In this document: piece by piece, positions 21,438-30,654 of the stretch
Layout of the letters: each line of letters opens with the position of its first letter
How positions within the stretch are numbered: the stretch's first letter is position 1
Assembly (NCBI GenBank): GCA_031286325.1
Contig: JAITUT010000013.1
Location: forward strand, 31,752-95,751
From: Helicobacteraceae bacterium
GTDB taxonomy: Bacteria > Campylobacterota > Campylobacteria > Campylobacterales > SZUA-545
DNA length: 64,000 nt
Reading direction: 5' to 3'
Position numbers and translations under genes: made by a program
The notes under the pieces: generated by a model
Told to the model about the DNA's origin: nothing
Database searches by the model: none
Seen by the model: only the letters and a program-made list of their open reading frames with translations

Positions 21438-22753
21438 TAGTTTTGCGTCGCCCTCTTTTTCATCTCGTTGTGGAATGTCGCCGAGAGGCGCGTAACGCCG
21501 TTGCTGTTTTTGAGCGCGACGTAGTCGATCGTGGCTTTCAGATCGCGGGCTTTTTTCAGGAACGCGACTTTTTCTTCGTTTTTCAGCCCGTCTTTGCGCA
21601 CATTGCGGAGCGAGAGCGGATTGGTCGGACCGCCGCCTTTGCGCACTTCAAAGTGCACGTGCGATCCTGTGGTAACGCCGCTGCTCCCGACATAACCTAT
21701 CAGTTGCCCTTGTTTCACGCGCGATCCGCCCGAAATTTTGGAGAAGCCGTTTAAGTGCGCGTAACGAGTCTCCCAACCGTTGCGGTGTTCTACTACCACC
21801 ACTTTGCCGTAACCTTGATCGCACGATTTTTGGCAACCGGCAAAACGCACGGTGCCGTCTCCTACGCTATAAACGGGCGTGCCTGTCGGCGCGGCGAAAT
21901 CCACGCCCAAGTGCGGACGCTCATAGCCGTATATCGGGTGCATTCTGCCGCCCGGCATATAGCCGCTCGTTACCCGCGCGTATTCAATCGGGCGTTCAAT
22001 AAACATACTTAATAATGTGTTGCCGATGTCGTCGTAGTAGGCTTCGTCCTCTTGGCGGTAAAATGCGTAAATGCGATTTTTGCGGAGCTCCAAAAACGCC
22101 GAATGCACTAAGATCGCCCCCCAAGTGCGCCCGAGACGGATTTTGCGATCATAGATCGCGGCGATTGAGTCGTTTCGCTGGACATCTCGGCGAAAATCTA
22201 CGCGTGTGTCGTAGATCGCCGAAAGCTCGGTGGAAAGTTTGTTATTGCCGGTAATTTCGCGCAAATCCACTTGAATAGAGTTTTGAATCCGCGTGTGCAA
22301 AGTCTCGTTAACGATCATATATTTGATCGGCACGATCTCAATTTTATATTTTTTCGCGTTCTCCTGCGGCGTCTCTTTTTTAGGCTCCTCCGCCGCTAAA
22401 CTGTAGGCGCGCGGGAAGTTTTGCGCCGCGTAAATTTCCTCGTCGTTCGGCGCGATCCTATAGAGCGAAATTTGCTGCTCCTCTCTGATAGGAATCAACG
22501 CGTGCAATAACACGCCCGTCTCCGCGTCTCTGTGCTCGTAAAATTGCGTCTTATCGCCGATAGTTTTGAGCTCGCCGTAAGTTTCATCGTCAAGTTCAGC
22601 CAAAATTAACGGCGCGATATTATTAGCCACCAAATAATCGTAAAAGGTCATATTCGTCTGCCAAGTTTGCTCTGAGACTTGGTTAGCTTCCATTTGAGCC
22701 GCCGTAATCAGAAAGAGCGTGGTAAAGAGCGCGATTTTCAGCAAATTTTTCAC
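21437..22753 (-). CDS. M23 family peptidoglycan metallopeptidase
   Basis: GGRMHPIYGYERPHLGVDFAAPTGTPVYSVGDGTVRFAG...SGVTTGSHVHFEV (HxxxD, HxH). Confidence 0.9.
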   Translation of the reverse strand: MKNLLKIALFTTLFLITAAQMEANQVSEQTWQTNMTFYDYLVANNIAPLILAELDDETYGELKTIGDKTQFYEHRDAETGVLLHALIPIREEQQISLYRIAPNDEEIYAAQNFPRAYSLAAEEPKKETPQENAKKYKIEIVPIKYMIVNETLHTRIQNSIQVDLREITGNNKLSTELSAIYDTRVDFRRDVQRNDSIAAIYDRKIRLGRTWGAILVHSAFLELRKNRIYAFYRQEDEAYYDDIGNTLLSMFIERPIEYARVTSGYMPGGRMHPIYGYERPHLGVDFAAPTGTPVYSVGDGTVRFAGCQKSCDQGYGKVVVVEHRNGWETRYAHLNGFSKISGGSRVKQGQLIGYVGSSGVTTGSHVHFEVRKGGGPTNPLSLRNVRKDGLKNEEKVAFLKKARDLKATIDYVALKNSNGVTRLSATFHNEMKKRATQN

Positions 22754-22863
22754 TTTTTTCCTTAGAGTTAAGAGTCCGCGATTATAGCGAAATCGCCAAT
22801 TATTAGCAAATTTTTAACTTTTAGCGCGTTTTTTATATAATTTTCTTTTTTTTAGGACGAAAT

Positions 22864-23286
22864 TTGAGAGCAATCTCGCTTGTTTTTGCCGCTGTTTTGG
22901 CGCTTCTCGGCTGTTCGGTTAAAAATCGCGAAGTAGATTTAGCGAAATCTTGCAACGCTTTATTGTATGAAAGCGAATCGCTGGACTTTCAGCTGAGCCG
23001 CGATCGCGGATTAGCGGAAAGCGCGCGTAAAGAGGGCGTGTTGCCCTTTCATATGTTTGTGGTCTCGCTGGGCGCGATGGCGAGCGCGGCGAGCGCGGTA
23101 TCCCCGCCCGGTACGGCGCTTGCGTTTGAGGGCGCGAGCGTCTATGTTTTGCCCGCGCTCACGGTGGGTTATTACAATAAATTTATCGCGCCGAAAGAGA
23201 TAATCGATCGTTACGATTATTTAGAGAATCGCCGCGCGATTTTAGACAAATTATTAGAGGAAAAAAGTTGCAAAAAAGCGATATGA
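22864..23286 (+). CDS. Putative lipoprotein (TTG start)
   Basis: RAISLVFAAVLALLGCSVKN lipobox. Confidence 0.6.
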   Translation: MRAISLVFAAVLALLGCSVKNREVDLAKSCNALLYESESLDFQLSRDRGLAESARKEGVLPFHMFVVSLGAMASAASAVSPPGTALAFEGASVYVLPALTVGYYNKFIAPKEIIDRYDYLENRRAILDKLLEEKSCKKAI

Positions 23287-25019
23287 AACTGCTTATTCTT
23301 AATGATTTTTTAGGGTGCGAAAGCATTGGCAAAAGCGCGATTTTCCCGCAGTTAAAGTGTAGCGAGGAATCGGCGTTAATTTTGCGCGAACTTACTAAAA
23401 TTTATCTGCAAGGGACCGCGGAGATTTCCATATTCGCGTTGCTTACGGAAGTATGCAAATTCGATCGCTTGGATTACTTAAATCATATCGGCGAAATAAG
23501 AGAGCTTTTAGAGCTAGGCTGGATCGTGATGCCGAGTTTGCATAAATCGCGGGCGGGCGATCTGGTTTCGTTAGAGCTTTTGCACGAAAATATCTCGCTT
23601 TCGGTTACATTTATGAAGTTGCTTGAAGAGGGGAGTTTGGAAGTTGAGCTTCCAGAGGCTAAACCTTATGGCGATCAATTGGAGTATTTGCAAGATGAAT
23701 TCGCCAGAATTGGTCTATACCAAAAACTCGCGTTAATTCGTCAAAATTACGATAATACTTCGCCGAATTTTATACGCGTTAAAAACAGAATTGCTTTGAT
23801 TGAAAATCAAATTAAAACGCGGGTAAATATCTCTAAAAATCCGCCTAAACTGATTAAGTATTTCAAAGATCGCCATTTGAATGAAAAAGAGCGCGTTATT
23901 TTTTTAGCGCTTTTGAAAGAGGAATACGGCGGCGCGGATGAAAATTTGCGCGATATGAATACGCTTATAGAGCTTATCAGTTTCAATGATTTTGAGAAGA
24001 TTAAGAATCGCAGCCTCTTGGAGGAAAACTCTCCGCTTATTTCAAAAGGCATAGTCGATTACGACGAAGTTTTAACGCCGTTCGGAGGGATTAGCCGATC
24101 GTTTTTCATCGCCGAAGGCGTTTTGAGCGATATTATGCGTCCAAAAAAGAAGGTAAAACAAAAAATTAAAATTGAAACGCTCATTAAAGAGCAAGAGATA
24201 TTTGAATTAGTTGATCCCAAAACCACATTAGAAGATGTGGTTTTACACCCTGAAACGCGCGAACTTTTAGATAATTTAATCCGCCAAATGGATCATAAAG
24301 TATTAAAACGTTTGAAAGATTGGGGGATTAAAGATAAAACGCGCGGAATCGACGCCAAAATAATTTTTCACGGCGCACCCGGAACAGGCAAAACAATGAC
24401 CGCCTATTCCGTTGCGAAAACATTAAAAAAACAGGTGATCTCATTTGATTGCTCTAAAATTTTGTCAATGTATGTCGGCGAAAGTGAAAAAAACACCAGA
24501 AAAATATTCGATACTTATAAAGAGATCGTGCAAAAGACAAATACGCAACCGATCTTGCTGCTAAACGAAGCCGATCAATTTTTGTCCGGGCGCGTTACAA
24601 GCGGCGTTTCCGGGGCGGAAAAAATGCATAATCAAATGCAAAATATCTTTTTAGAACAAATTGAAAAATTCGAGGGTGTTTTGATCGCCACTACAAATTT
24701 GCTGGATAATATAGATTCGGCGTTCTCGCGCAGGTTTGATTATAAAATTAAATTTGAGAAACCAAATGAGGCGCAGAGGTTACTAATTTGGCAAAAACAC
24801 TTGCCCAAAACAGCGCCGTTTTCAGAGGATTTTAATGTTAATAATTTAGTGAAACATCCGCTCACTGGAGCGCAGATCGCATTAGCGGTTAGAAGCGCGG
24901 CAATGATAGTTGCGGCAAACGAAAAAGGGGTTTTTAATATGGAGGTTTTTGAAAAGGCAATCAAAAACGAATTAAGCGGAGCTTTCGACTATGAAAAAAC
25001 ATTGGGATTTTTGTCGTAA
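23283..25019 (+). CDS. AAA-family ATPase (central AAA domain, large N-terminal region)
   Basis: Walker A FHGAPGTGKTMTAYSVA; Walker B-like QPILLLNEADQFL; ATTNLLDNIDSAFSRRFDYKIKF. ORF track start is 23268; ATG at 23283. Confidence 0.85.
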   Translation: MKLLILNDFLGCESIGKSAIFPQLKCSEESALILRELTKIYLQGTAEISIFALLTEVCKFDRLDYLNHIGEIRELLELGWIVMPSLHKSRAGDLVSLELLHENISLSVTFMKLLEEGSLEVELPEAKPYGDQLEYLQDEFARIGLYQKLALIRQNYDNTSPNFIRVKNRIALIENQIKTRVNISKNPPKLIKYFKDRHLNEKERVIFLALLKEEYGGADENLRDMNTLIELISFNDFEKIKNRSLLEENSPLISKGIVDYDEVLTPFGGISRSFFIAEGVLSDIMRPKKKVKQKIKIETLIKEQEIFELVDPKTTLEDVVLHPETRELLDNLIRQMDHKVLKRLKDWGIKDKTRGIDAKIIFHGAPGTGKTMTAYSVAKTLKKQVISFDCSKILSMYVGESEKNTRKIFDTYKEIVQKTNTQPILLLNEADQFLSGRVTSGVSGAEKMHNQMQNIFLEQIEKFEGVLIATTNLLDNIDSAFSRRFDYKIKFEKPNEAQRLLIWQKHLPKTAPFSEDFNVNNLVKHPLTGAQIALAVRSAAMIVAANEKGVFNMEVFEKAIKNELSGAFDYEKTLGFLS

Positions 25020-25642
25020 TGTTGGACGAGATTATTAATTTTATAGTAAATTTAGTAGCCCAAATGGGCTATGCGGGAATTTTTATTATGATGTTTTTGG
25101 AGAGTAGCTTTTTTCCGTTTCCTAGCGAAGTTGCGATAATTCCCGCGGGATATTTGGTTAGTAAAGGTGAAATGAATTTATATCTTGTGATCTTTTGCGC
25201 TATTGCTGGCAGTTTGTGCGGCGCGTTATTTAACTATTATTTAGCGGTTACATTAGGGCGCAAAATGTTAATTAAATACGGGCATTATGTATTTTTCACC
25301 GAAAAAGTAATGAAAAAAGTAGAGGATTATTTCGCCGCGCACGGACATATTTCTACATTTAGCGGGCGTTTAATCCCTGTTGTAAGGCAATATATCTCTT
25401 TACCAGCGGGGCTTGCGAAAATGAATATATTTTTATTTTCGTTTTTCACAGCTTTGGGCGCGGGAATTTGGGTGATAGTTTTGGCGCTTTTGGGCTATTT
25501 TTTAGGCGCGAACGAGGAGGTTATAAAACCATATTTAACCAACGCGGTAATAATTACAATAATCGCTGTTTCCGCGCTTATTTTTATCTATTTTATACGG
25601 CATAAAAATAAAAGGGAGAAAAATCGTGAAAATCGGCGTTAA
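25019..25642 (+). CDS. DedA family membrane protein
   Basis: MFLESSFFPFPSEVAIIPAGYLVSKGEMN...FSGRLIPVVRQYISLPAGLAKM. Confidence 0.92.
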   Translation: MLDEIINFIVNLVAQMGYAGIFIMMFLESSFFPFPSEVAIIPAGYLVSKGEMNLYLVIFCAIAGSLCGALFNYYLAVTLGRKMLIKYGHYVFFTEKVMKKVEDYFAAHGHISTFSGRLIPVVRQYISLPAGLAKMNIFLFSFFTALGAGIWVIVLALLGYFLGANEEVIKPYLTNAVIITIIAVSALIFIYFIRHKNKREKNRENRR

Positions 25643-26315
25643 ATCATTAAAAATCTTTCACGAAAACAACGCGATCGTGGATATTGCTTTCAGCGTTAAA
25701 AATTCATTAGGAATCGTAGGTAAAAGCGGGAGCGGAAAAAGTTTGACATTAAAAGCGCTTTTAAATTTATTACCGAATACTATGCGCCGCGAAATTTCGC
25801 TGGACTCCGACTTTGAATTTATAAACGGTAAAACAATCGCTTATGTGCCGCAAAACCCATTTACCGCGTTAAGCCCGATGAGCAAAATTAAAGATCAATT
25901 TTTCGCGCCTAAAGAAAAACAAGAAAAGTTGTTAAAAGATATGAATTTAGAACCCGCGCTTTTAGATCGTTTTCCCGCTGAATTAAGCGGCGGGCAATTG
26001 CAAAGAACAATTATCGCAACGGCGATCGCGAACGACGTGAAATTATTATTATTAGACGAGCCTACAACCGCATTAGACACCAAAAGCAAAAACGCCGTTT
26101 TAGAGATATTAAAAGAGCTCAAAAAAACAATCAATATAGTTTTTGTCTCACACGATATAAAGAGCGTCTCGGACGTATGCGAAACAATATGCGTGTTAGA
26201 TCGCGGCAGAATTGTAGAAGAAAACTCATCGGAAAATTTACTTAGATCGCCGAAATCAAACGAAGCAAAAGAGCTAATTAACTCCGATTTTTCTCTGCGA
26301 AGTTTCCGCGAATAA
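25626..26315 (+). CDS. ABC transporter ATP-binding protein (oligopeptide/nickel type)
   Basis: GKSGSGKSLTLKALL, YVPQNPFTALSPM, LSGGQLQRTIIATAIA, LLLLDEPTTALD. Confidence 0.88.
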   Translation: MKIGVKSLKIFHENNAIVDIAFSVKNSLGIVGKSGSGKSLTLKALLNLLPNTMRREISLDSDFEFINGKTIAYVPQNPFTALSPMSKIKDQFFAPKEKQEKLLKDMNLEPALLDRFPAELSGGQLQRTIIATAIANDVKLLLLDEPTTALDTKSKNAVLEILKELKKTINIVFVSHDIKSVSDVCETICVLDRGRIVEENSSENLLRSPKSNEAKELINSDFSLRSFRE

Positions 26316-26339
26316 AACAACGAATAAATTCGGCGAAAA

Positions 26340-27620
26340 TTAAAGTTCTGCGGCGTCGCCCGCGCCGTGAGGATCGAAAGCGGCGGGCGCATTAGGAGGC
26401 ATAATAGGTTTCGGCGCGCGCTTAAAGTATGGTTTACGTCCGCTACGATCGCGGTTGTTGCGGTTTTGATCGCGGTTTTGATCGCGACTTTGATTTTGAC
26501 TGCGGGCGCGCTCACGGCTTTGACTAGGATCGCGGCTATAATTTTGATTGCCTTTTTCGCCCATCTTCGTAGGGTTTAGGTTTTGACTAGGATCGCGACT
26601 ATAACTTTGTTTGTTCTTAGATCGTGAAGTTTGCGGATATCGCGAAGAGTCTGAATTTGAATTGTCCGCTTTCGCCTCAAAACTTCCGCTTTGATTTTCA
26701 CTATTTTTTGCCGCGTTTTGCGCCCCGCTTCGCCCTGAATTTTGCGCCGAAAGCTCTTTTCTAGCCGCTTGAAATTTTTTGAGCAAATTATGCGCTAAGA
26801 GATAACCCTCCGATCGCGCCGCCGCTTCCGCCGCCATAACTTTCGCCTCTTTCATTCGCGCCCTGAAAACGGGCAAAAACCGTTTCGGGATACAGCGCAG
26901 GTCAATCAAAAGCCTATTGCGGTTGTAATTTTTCAAGATCAGATCGGCTTCGGGGTCTTTATGAAAATACTTGATAAAGTTGTCCTCGCTCGTAATGTCA
27001 ATCTCTCTAAGCCGCGCGTCCGTCAGGCGCCGTCGCCCGTTGCTTTTGATCAAATACTCGCCGTCAAAATAGATGCTAGGAATTGAATCGGAGTTGTCGC
27101 CGCGTAAAAGATGCGCTTTGAAAGCGTGGCTGTCGTATTTCAAGAAACTTTTGCCGCCGATACTATATTGGTTGATGTTTGCGCTGCGCAAAAGTTGCGT
27201 CAAATCTTTGTCGGATGACAAAATCAGGTGTTGCTTCGCGCGCGGCGCGTAAAACCTGCAAGCCATCGCGATCAGATCGTCCGCTTCAAGCCGCTCGACG
27301 CCTACGATCGGAAAGGGCAGATTCTCTTTCATCTCGGCGTCAATTTCATTTTGGAGGCGGTGCAATTCGTCCCAATCCACATCGTCAATTAAACGGCGTT
27401 CGGCGCGGCGGCGTTTGTAACCCCCAAAGACATCGGCGCGCCAATAGTCGCCTTTGTCGGTGAAAATGTATAGATCGCCAAATCTGCGAAATCGTCTCAA
27501 AAGCGCGAAAATTCTTGATAAAAAGGCGTTTCGCAGGTGATCTTTGGAATAGATTAACCCGCGTTTTTTAAGCCCGAACGCCACTTGAATAAATAATGAT
27601 GAAAAATCCAATAAGATCAC
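26340..27620 (-). CDS. FEN/5'-3' exonuclease-like protein with long low-complexity S/R/D/Q/N-rich C-terminal tail
   Basis: VERLEADDLIAMACRFYAPRAKQHLILSSDKDLTQLL...GDNSDSIPSIYFDGEYLIK; tail ...YSRDPSQ...NYSRDPSQSRERARSQNQSRDQNRDQNRNNRDR. Confidence 0.75.
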   Translation of the reverse strand: MILLDFSSLFIQVAFGLKKRGLIYSKDHLRNAFLSRIFALLRRFRRFGDLYIFTDKGDYWRADVFGGYKRRRAERRLIDDVDWDELHRLQNEIDAEMKENLPFPIVGVERLEADDLIAMACRFYAPRAKQHLILSSDKDLTQLLRSANINQYSIGGKSFLKYDSHAFKAHLLRGDNSDSIPSIYFDGEYLIKSNGRRRLTDARLREIDITSEDNFIKYFHKDPEADLILKNYNRNRLLIDLRCIPKRFLPVFRARMKEAKVMAAEAAARSEGYLLAHNLLKKFQAARKELSAQNSGRSGAQNAAKNSENQSGSFEAKADNSNSDSSRYPQTSRSKNKQSYSRDPSQNLNPTKMGEKGNQNYSRDPSQSRERARSQNQSRDQNRDQNRNNRDRSGRKPYFKRAPKPIMPPNAPAAFDPHGAGDAAEL

Positions 27621-27749
27621 CCAAAAACTCCCAATCGTTTTAGAACCCGTATTTTACAATAGATTTAACAAATTGCCTTGATCCGCGTCTTCTCCTAAAT
27701 ATCAAAATTAGGTTATTATTCAGGAAATTTTCCAAAGTGAGGCGATTTT

Positions 27750-28220
27750 ATGGGTCATCAAAAAGACAATAACCAGCCCGCCGAAGCGAGTATGGATCAG
27801 GTTAGAGAGTTGCTTTTCGGATCGCAGATGCGCCAAGTGGCGGATCGCCTCCAACGCAAAGACGACGAGGTGAGATCGCGTTTGGAGGAGATAACTAGCG
27901 ATCATCGCGCGGCGGTTGAAAAGTTAGAGCGCGCGCTTTATGACGCGGACGCGGCGACGAGCGAAAAAATTACGCAACTCTACGCCGATCTTGAAAACCG
28001 CGCCAAACATCTTTCGGAATCGATTTCCAAAACCGAGAGCAATTTAAGCGTGTCTATGGCTGATATTGCCGATAAACTTTTAGCCGCGATCGCCGATCGC
28101 CACCAAGAGGCGACAAATTTGACGCGCCAAGTTGAGAGCGATCTGCGCCGCGATCTGGCGAGTAAAGAATCGCTAGCGAACGCCTTGCGCGAATTAGCCG
28201 ACAAAATATCGCGAGGATAA
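27750..28220 (+). CDS. Coiled-coil protein of GTPase module (156 aa)
   Basis: Heptad-like, charged; N-terminal MDQVRELLFGSQMRQVADRLQRKDDEV motif matches the N-terminal QQLRELLFAREIAIVENLRKLFGEE of the next gene. Confidence 0.7.
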   Translation: MGHQKDNNQPAEASMDQVRELLFGSQMRQVADRLQRKDDEVRSRLEEITSDHRAAVEKLERALYDADAATSEKITQLYADLENRAKHLSESISKTESNLSVSMADIADKLLAAIADRHQEATNLTRQVESDLRRDLASKESLANALRELADKISRG

Positions 28221-28227
28221 ATAATAG

Positions 28228-30069
28228 ATGAATAGCGAAGAGATCGCGTTGCCGCCCGAAGTTTTGAGCGAAACGATTGCGGAGAAACCCGCCGCCGCTC
28301 AAAAAAAGGCGCGTTCCGAAATTCCCGAAGCGCCAAGCGATCCAGAAGCGCAACAATTAAGAGAGCTTTTATTCGCTCGCGAGATCGCGATCGTAGAAAA
28401 TTTGAGAAAATTATTCGGCGAGGAGGCGAACGCCAAAGATTTAACGCAGCTGATCGCGGATTCTATCGCCAAAACCGCAGGCAAAGACGACAGATTCACA
28501 TACACGATCTTGCCCGCGGTTGAAAAGATCGTACGGCAATCTATGCACGACAACAAACAAGCTTTTATAGATGTCTTATTTCCGTTAATTGGTCCCTCTA
28601 TCCGCAAATCTATCGCCGAAAACTTTCGCGATATGCTTAATAACTTTTCGAGAACTTTGGAAAATTCGCTCTCGTGGCAAGGAATCCGCTGGCGTTTGGA
28701 GGCGTTGCGCAGCGGTAAAACTTTCAGCGAAGTCGTCTTGTTGCGCACCATTATTTATCGCGTGGAGCAGGCGTTTTTAATCCACGCCGAGACGGGGCTT
28801 GTCCTTTCGCACATCGTAAATACCGAAGTTGAGTCGCAAGACGCCGATATGCTCAGCGCGATGCTAACGGCGATCAATGATTTTGTAAAAGATGTGTTTA
28901 GACAGAACGGATCGCAATCGACTAACCTAGAATCGCTCAGAATGGGCGAATTTAATATCATTATTGAGCGGCAAAAAGATATTTATATAGCTTGCGTCGT
29001 GCGCGGCGCGCCGCCGATGTCGCTCTACGATCGCGTAAATGACGCGTTAGATCGCATAGGAGCCGAGTTTGCGCAGCAGATTCGCGAATTTGACGGCGAT
29101 ACCGCGCCCTTTGGTTACGCCAACACATTTTTAGAGCCGCTTTTGGACGCGCGTTACGCGAGCGAGCACAAGCCGTTTCCAACCTGGGGCAAAGTGATTA
29201 CAAGCGTCGCTTTGACGTTTTTGATCTTCGGCGGCGTTTATTTTATATATAGAGAAATTGTGTTTAATAAAGAATTTAACATCATTCTGAACCGCTTGCA
29301 AGACGCGCAGGGGGTTATGTTGGTGGGACAAAGCGAAACAACAGACGGCAAAGTGCGCCTGACGCTAATGCGGGACGAATTCGCCAAACCAATCTACGAG
29401 ATCGTCGGCGATATAAAGAGCGCGCGCGATATTCGCTTTGAAGAGATTCCATATGTTTCGGTGGAAAACGAGATCGTCTATCGGAGAATTCTCTCGCAAC
29501 TCAAAGTGCCGCAGGGCGCGGAATTTTTCTACGACAACGGCGTGGCGTCTCTATACGGCGAAGCGACTACCGAGTGGATAGACGACGCGAAGCGGATTTT
29601 GCAGTCGACGGCGGGGGTGAAAGAGATCAACGCAGAGAACATCAGCGATCCAGAGCTAGTTTATGTATTAGATATGATAGATCGCATAGAGGCGTGCGTG
29701 ATTGAGTTTCCGTTCAACAAGAGCCAGCCTGTGGGCGCAAACGCGGCGGAATTTTTGCGCCTCGCGGATATGCTGGCGGAACTTGAATACGCCGCCTCTA
29801 AGATCGGCTTTCTGCCGAATGTCGTGATTTACGGGCACGCCGATTCGTCGGGTACGGCGCTTCGCAACTACGAGCTCAGCCGCGAGCGCGGCGCCGCTCT
29901 AGCCGCCCTCCTTTACGCGCGCGGAAGCGCGATTCCAATTAGCGTCTATGGAATGGGCTCCGACCACCCCAAAGAGGGCTCAAAGACTAGCGGCAACGCG
30001 GATCAAAAGAGCCGCCGCATAGAAATTAAGGTCAGGTTGCTTAGATCAACCCATTCTAATCTATCTTAG
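28228..30069 (+). CDS. Membrane protein: cytosolic Roadblock/LC7-like region, one TM helix, periplasmic BON-like + OmpA-like peptidoglycan-binding domain
   Basis: VEQAFLIHAETGLVLSHIVNTEVESQDADMLSAMLTAINDFVKDVF...GEFNIIIERQKDIYIACVVRGAPP; TM GKVITSVALTFLIFGGVYFIY; OmpA VVIYGHADSSGTALRNYELSRERGAALAALLYARG...GMGSDHP...DQKSRRIEIKV. Confidence 0.8.
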   Translation: MNSEEIALPPEVLSETIAEKPAAAQKKARSEIPEAPSDPEAQQLRELLFAREIAIVENLRKLFGEEANAKDLTQLIADSIAKTAGKDDRFTYTILPAVEKIVRQSMHDNKQAFIDVLFPLIGPSIRKSIAENFRDMLNNFSRTLENSLSWQGIRWRLEALRSGKTFSEVVLLRTIIYRVEQAFLIHAETGLVLSHIVNTEVESQDADMLSAMLTAINDFVKDVFRQNGSQSTNLESLRMGEFNIIIERQKDIYIACVVRGAPPMSLYDRVNDALDRIGAEFAQQIREFDGDTAPFGYANTFLEPLLDARYASEHKPFPTWGKVITSVALTFLIFGGVYFIYREIVFNKEFNIILNRLQDAQGVMLVGQSETTDGKVRLTLMRDEFAKPIYEIVGDIKSARDIRFEEIPYVSVENEIVYRRILSQLKVPQGAEFFYDNGVASLYGEATTEWIDDAKRILQSTAGVKEINAENISDPELVYVLDMIDRIEACVIEFPFNKSQPVGANAAEFLRLADMLAELEYAASKIGFLPNVVIYGHADSSGTALRNYELSRERGAALAALLYARGSAIPISVYGMGSDHPKEGSKTSGNADQKSRRIEIKVRLLRSTHSNLS

Positions 30070-30144
30070 TTAAGTAGCTTTCCGTAATAATCGTTAAGCA
30101 ACTTTCCGCAATAATTCATAAAATTTTTAAAAAGGCGGCGCGAG

Positions 30145-30654
30145 ATGATACAGAAGAAAATTTGCTTGCTAGGCGCATTTTCGGTAGGTAAAACTTCGCT
30201 TGTGAGCCAGTTTGTCCATTCGGTCTTCTCAGATCGTTACCTATCTACGATTGGCGTCAAAATCAGCAAAAAAGAGATGACAATAGACAACAATCAGATG
30301 ACTATGGTGATATGGGATTTGGAGGGCAAAGATGTCTATACCGATGTGAAAGTCTCGTATTTGCGCGGCGCAAGCGGCTTTTTCATAGTGGCGGACGGGA
30401 CGCGCAAAGAGACTTTTGACGACGCGATGGGTATACACAAACTCGCTATCGGCGCGATCGGCAACGAAGTGCCCTGCTATCTTTTATTAAACAAATCAGA
30501 CCTTACGCAAAAGTGGGAGATCACGGACGATATGATTACGGACGCTATGAAAAAGGGCGTCAAGGCGTTTATGACCTCCGCGCGTACGGGACATTCAGTC
30601 GCCGAGGCTTTTGAGGCTTTGGCGCGAGATATGATGAGCGGAGAAACGAAATGA
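30145..30654 (+). CDS. Ras/Rab-like small GTPase
   Basis: GAFSVGKTSLVSQFVH (P-loop), STIGVKI, WDLEGKD (G3), LNKSD (G4), TSARTG (G5). Confidence 0.88.
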   Translation: MIQKKICLLGAFSVGKTSLVSQFVHSVFSDRYLSTIGVKISKKEMTIDNNQMTMVIWDLEGKDVYTDVKVSYLRGASGFFIVADGTRKETFDDAMGIHKLAIGAIGNEVPCYLLLNKSDLTQKWEITDDMITDAMKKGVKAFMTSARTGHSVAEAFEALARDMMSGETK

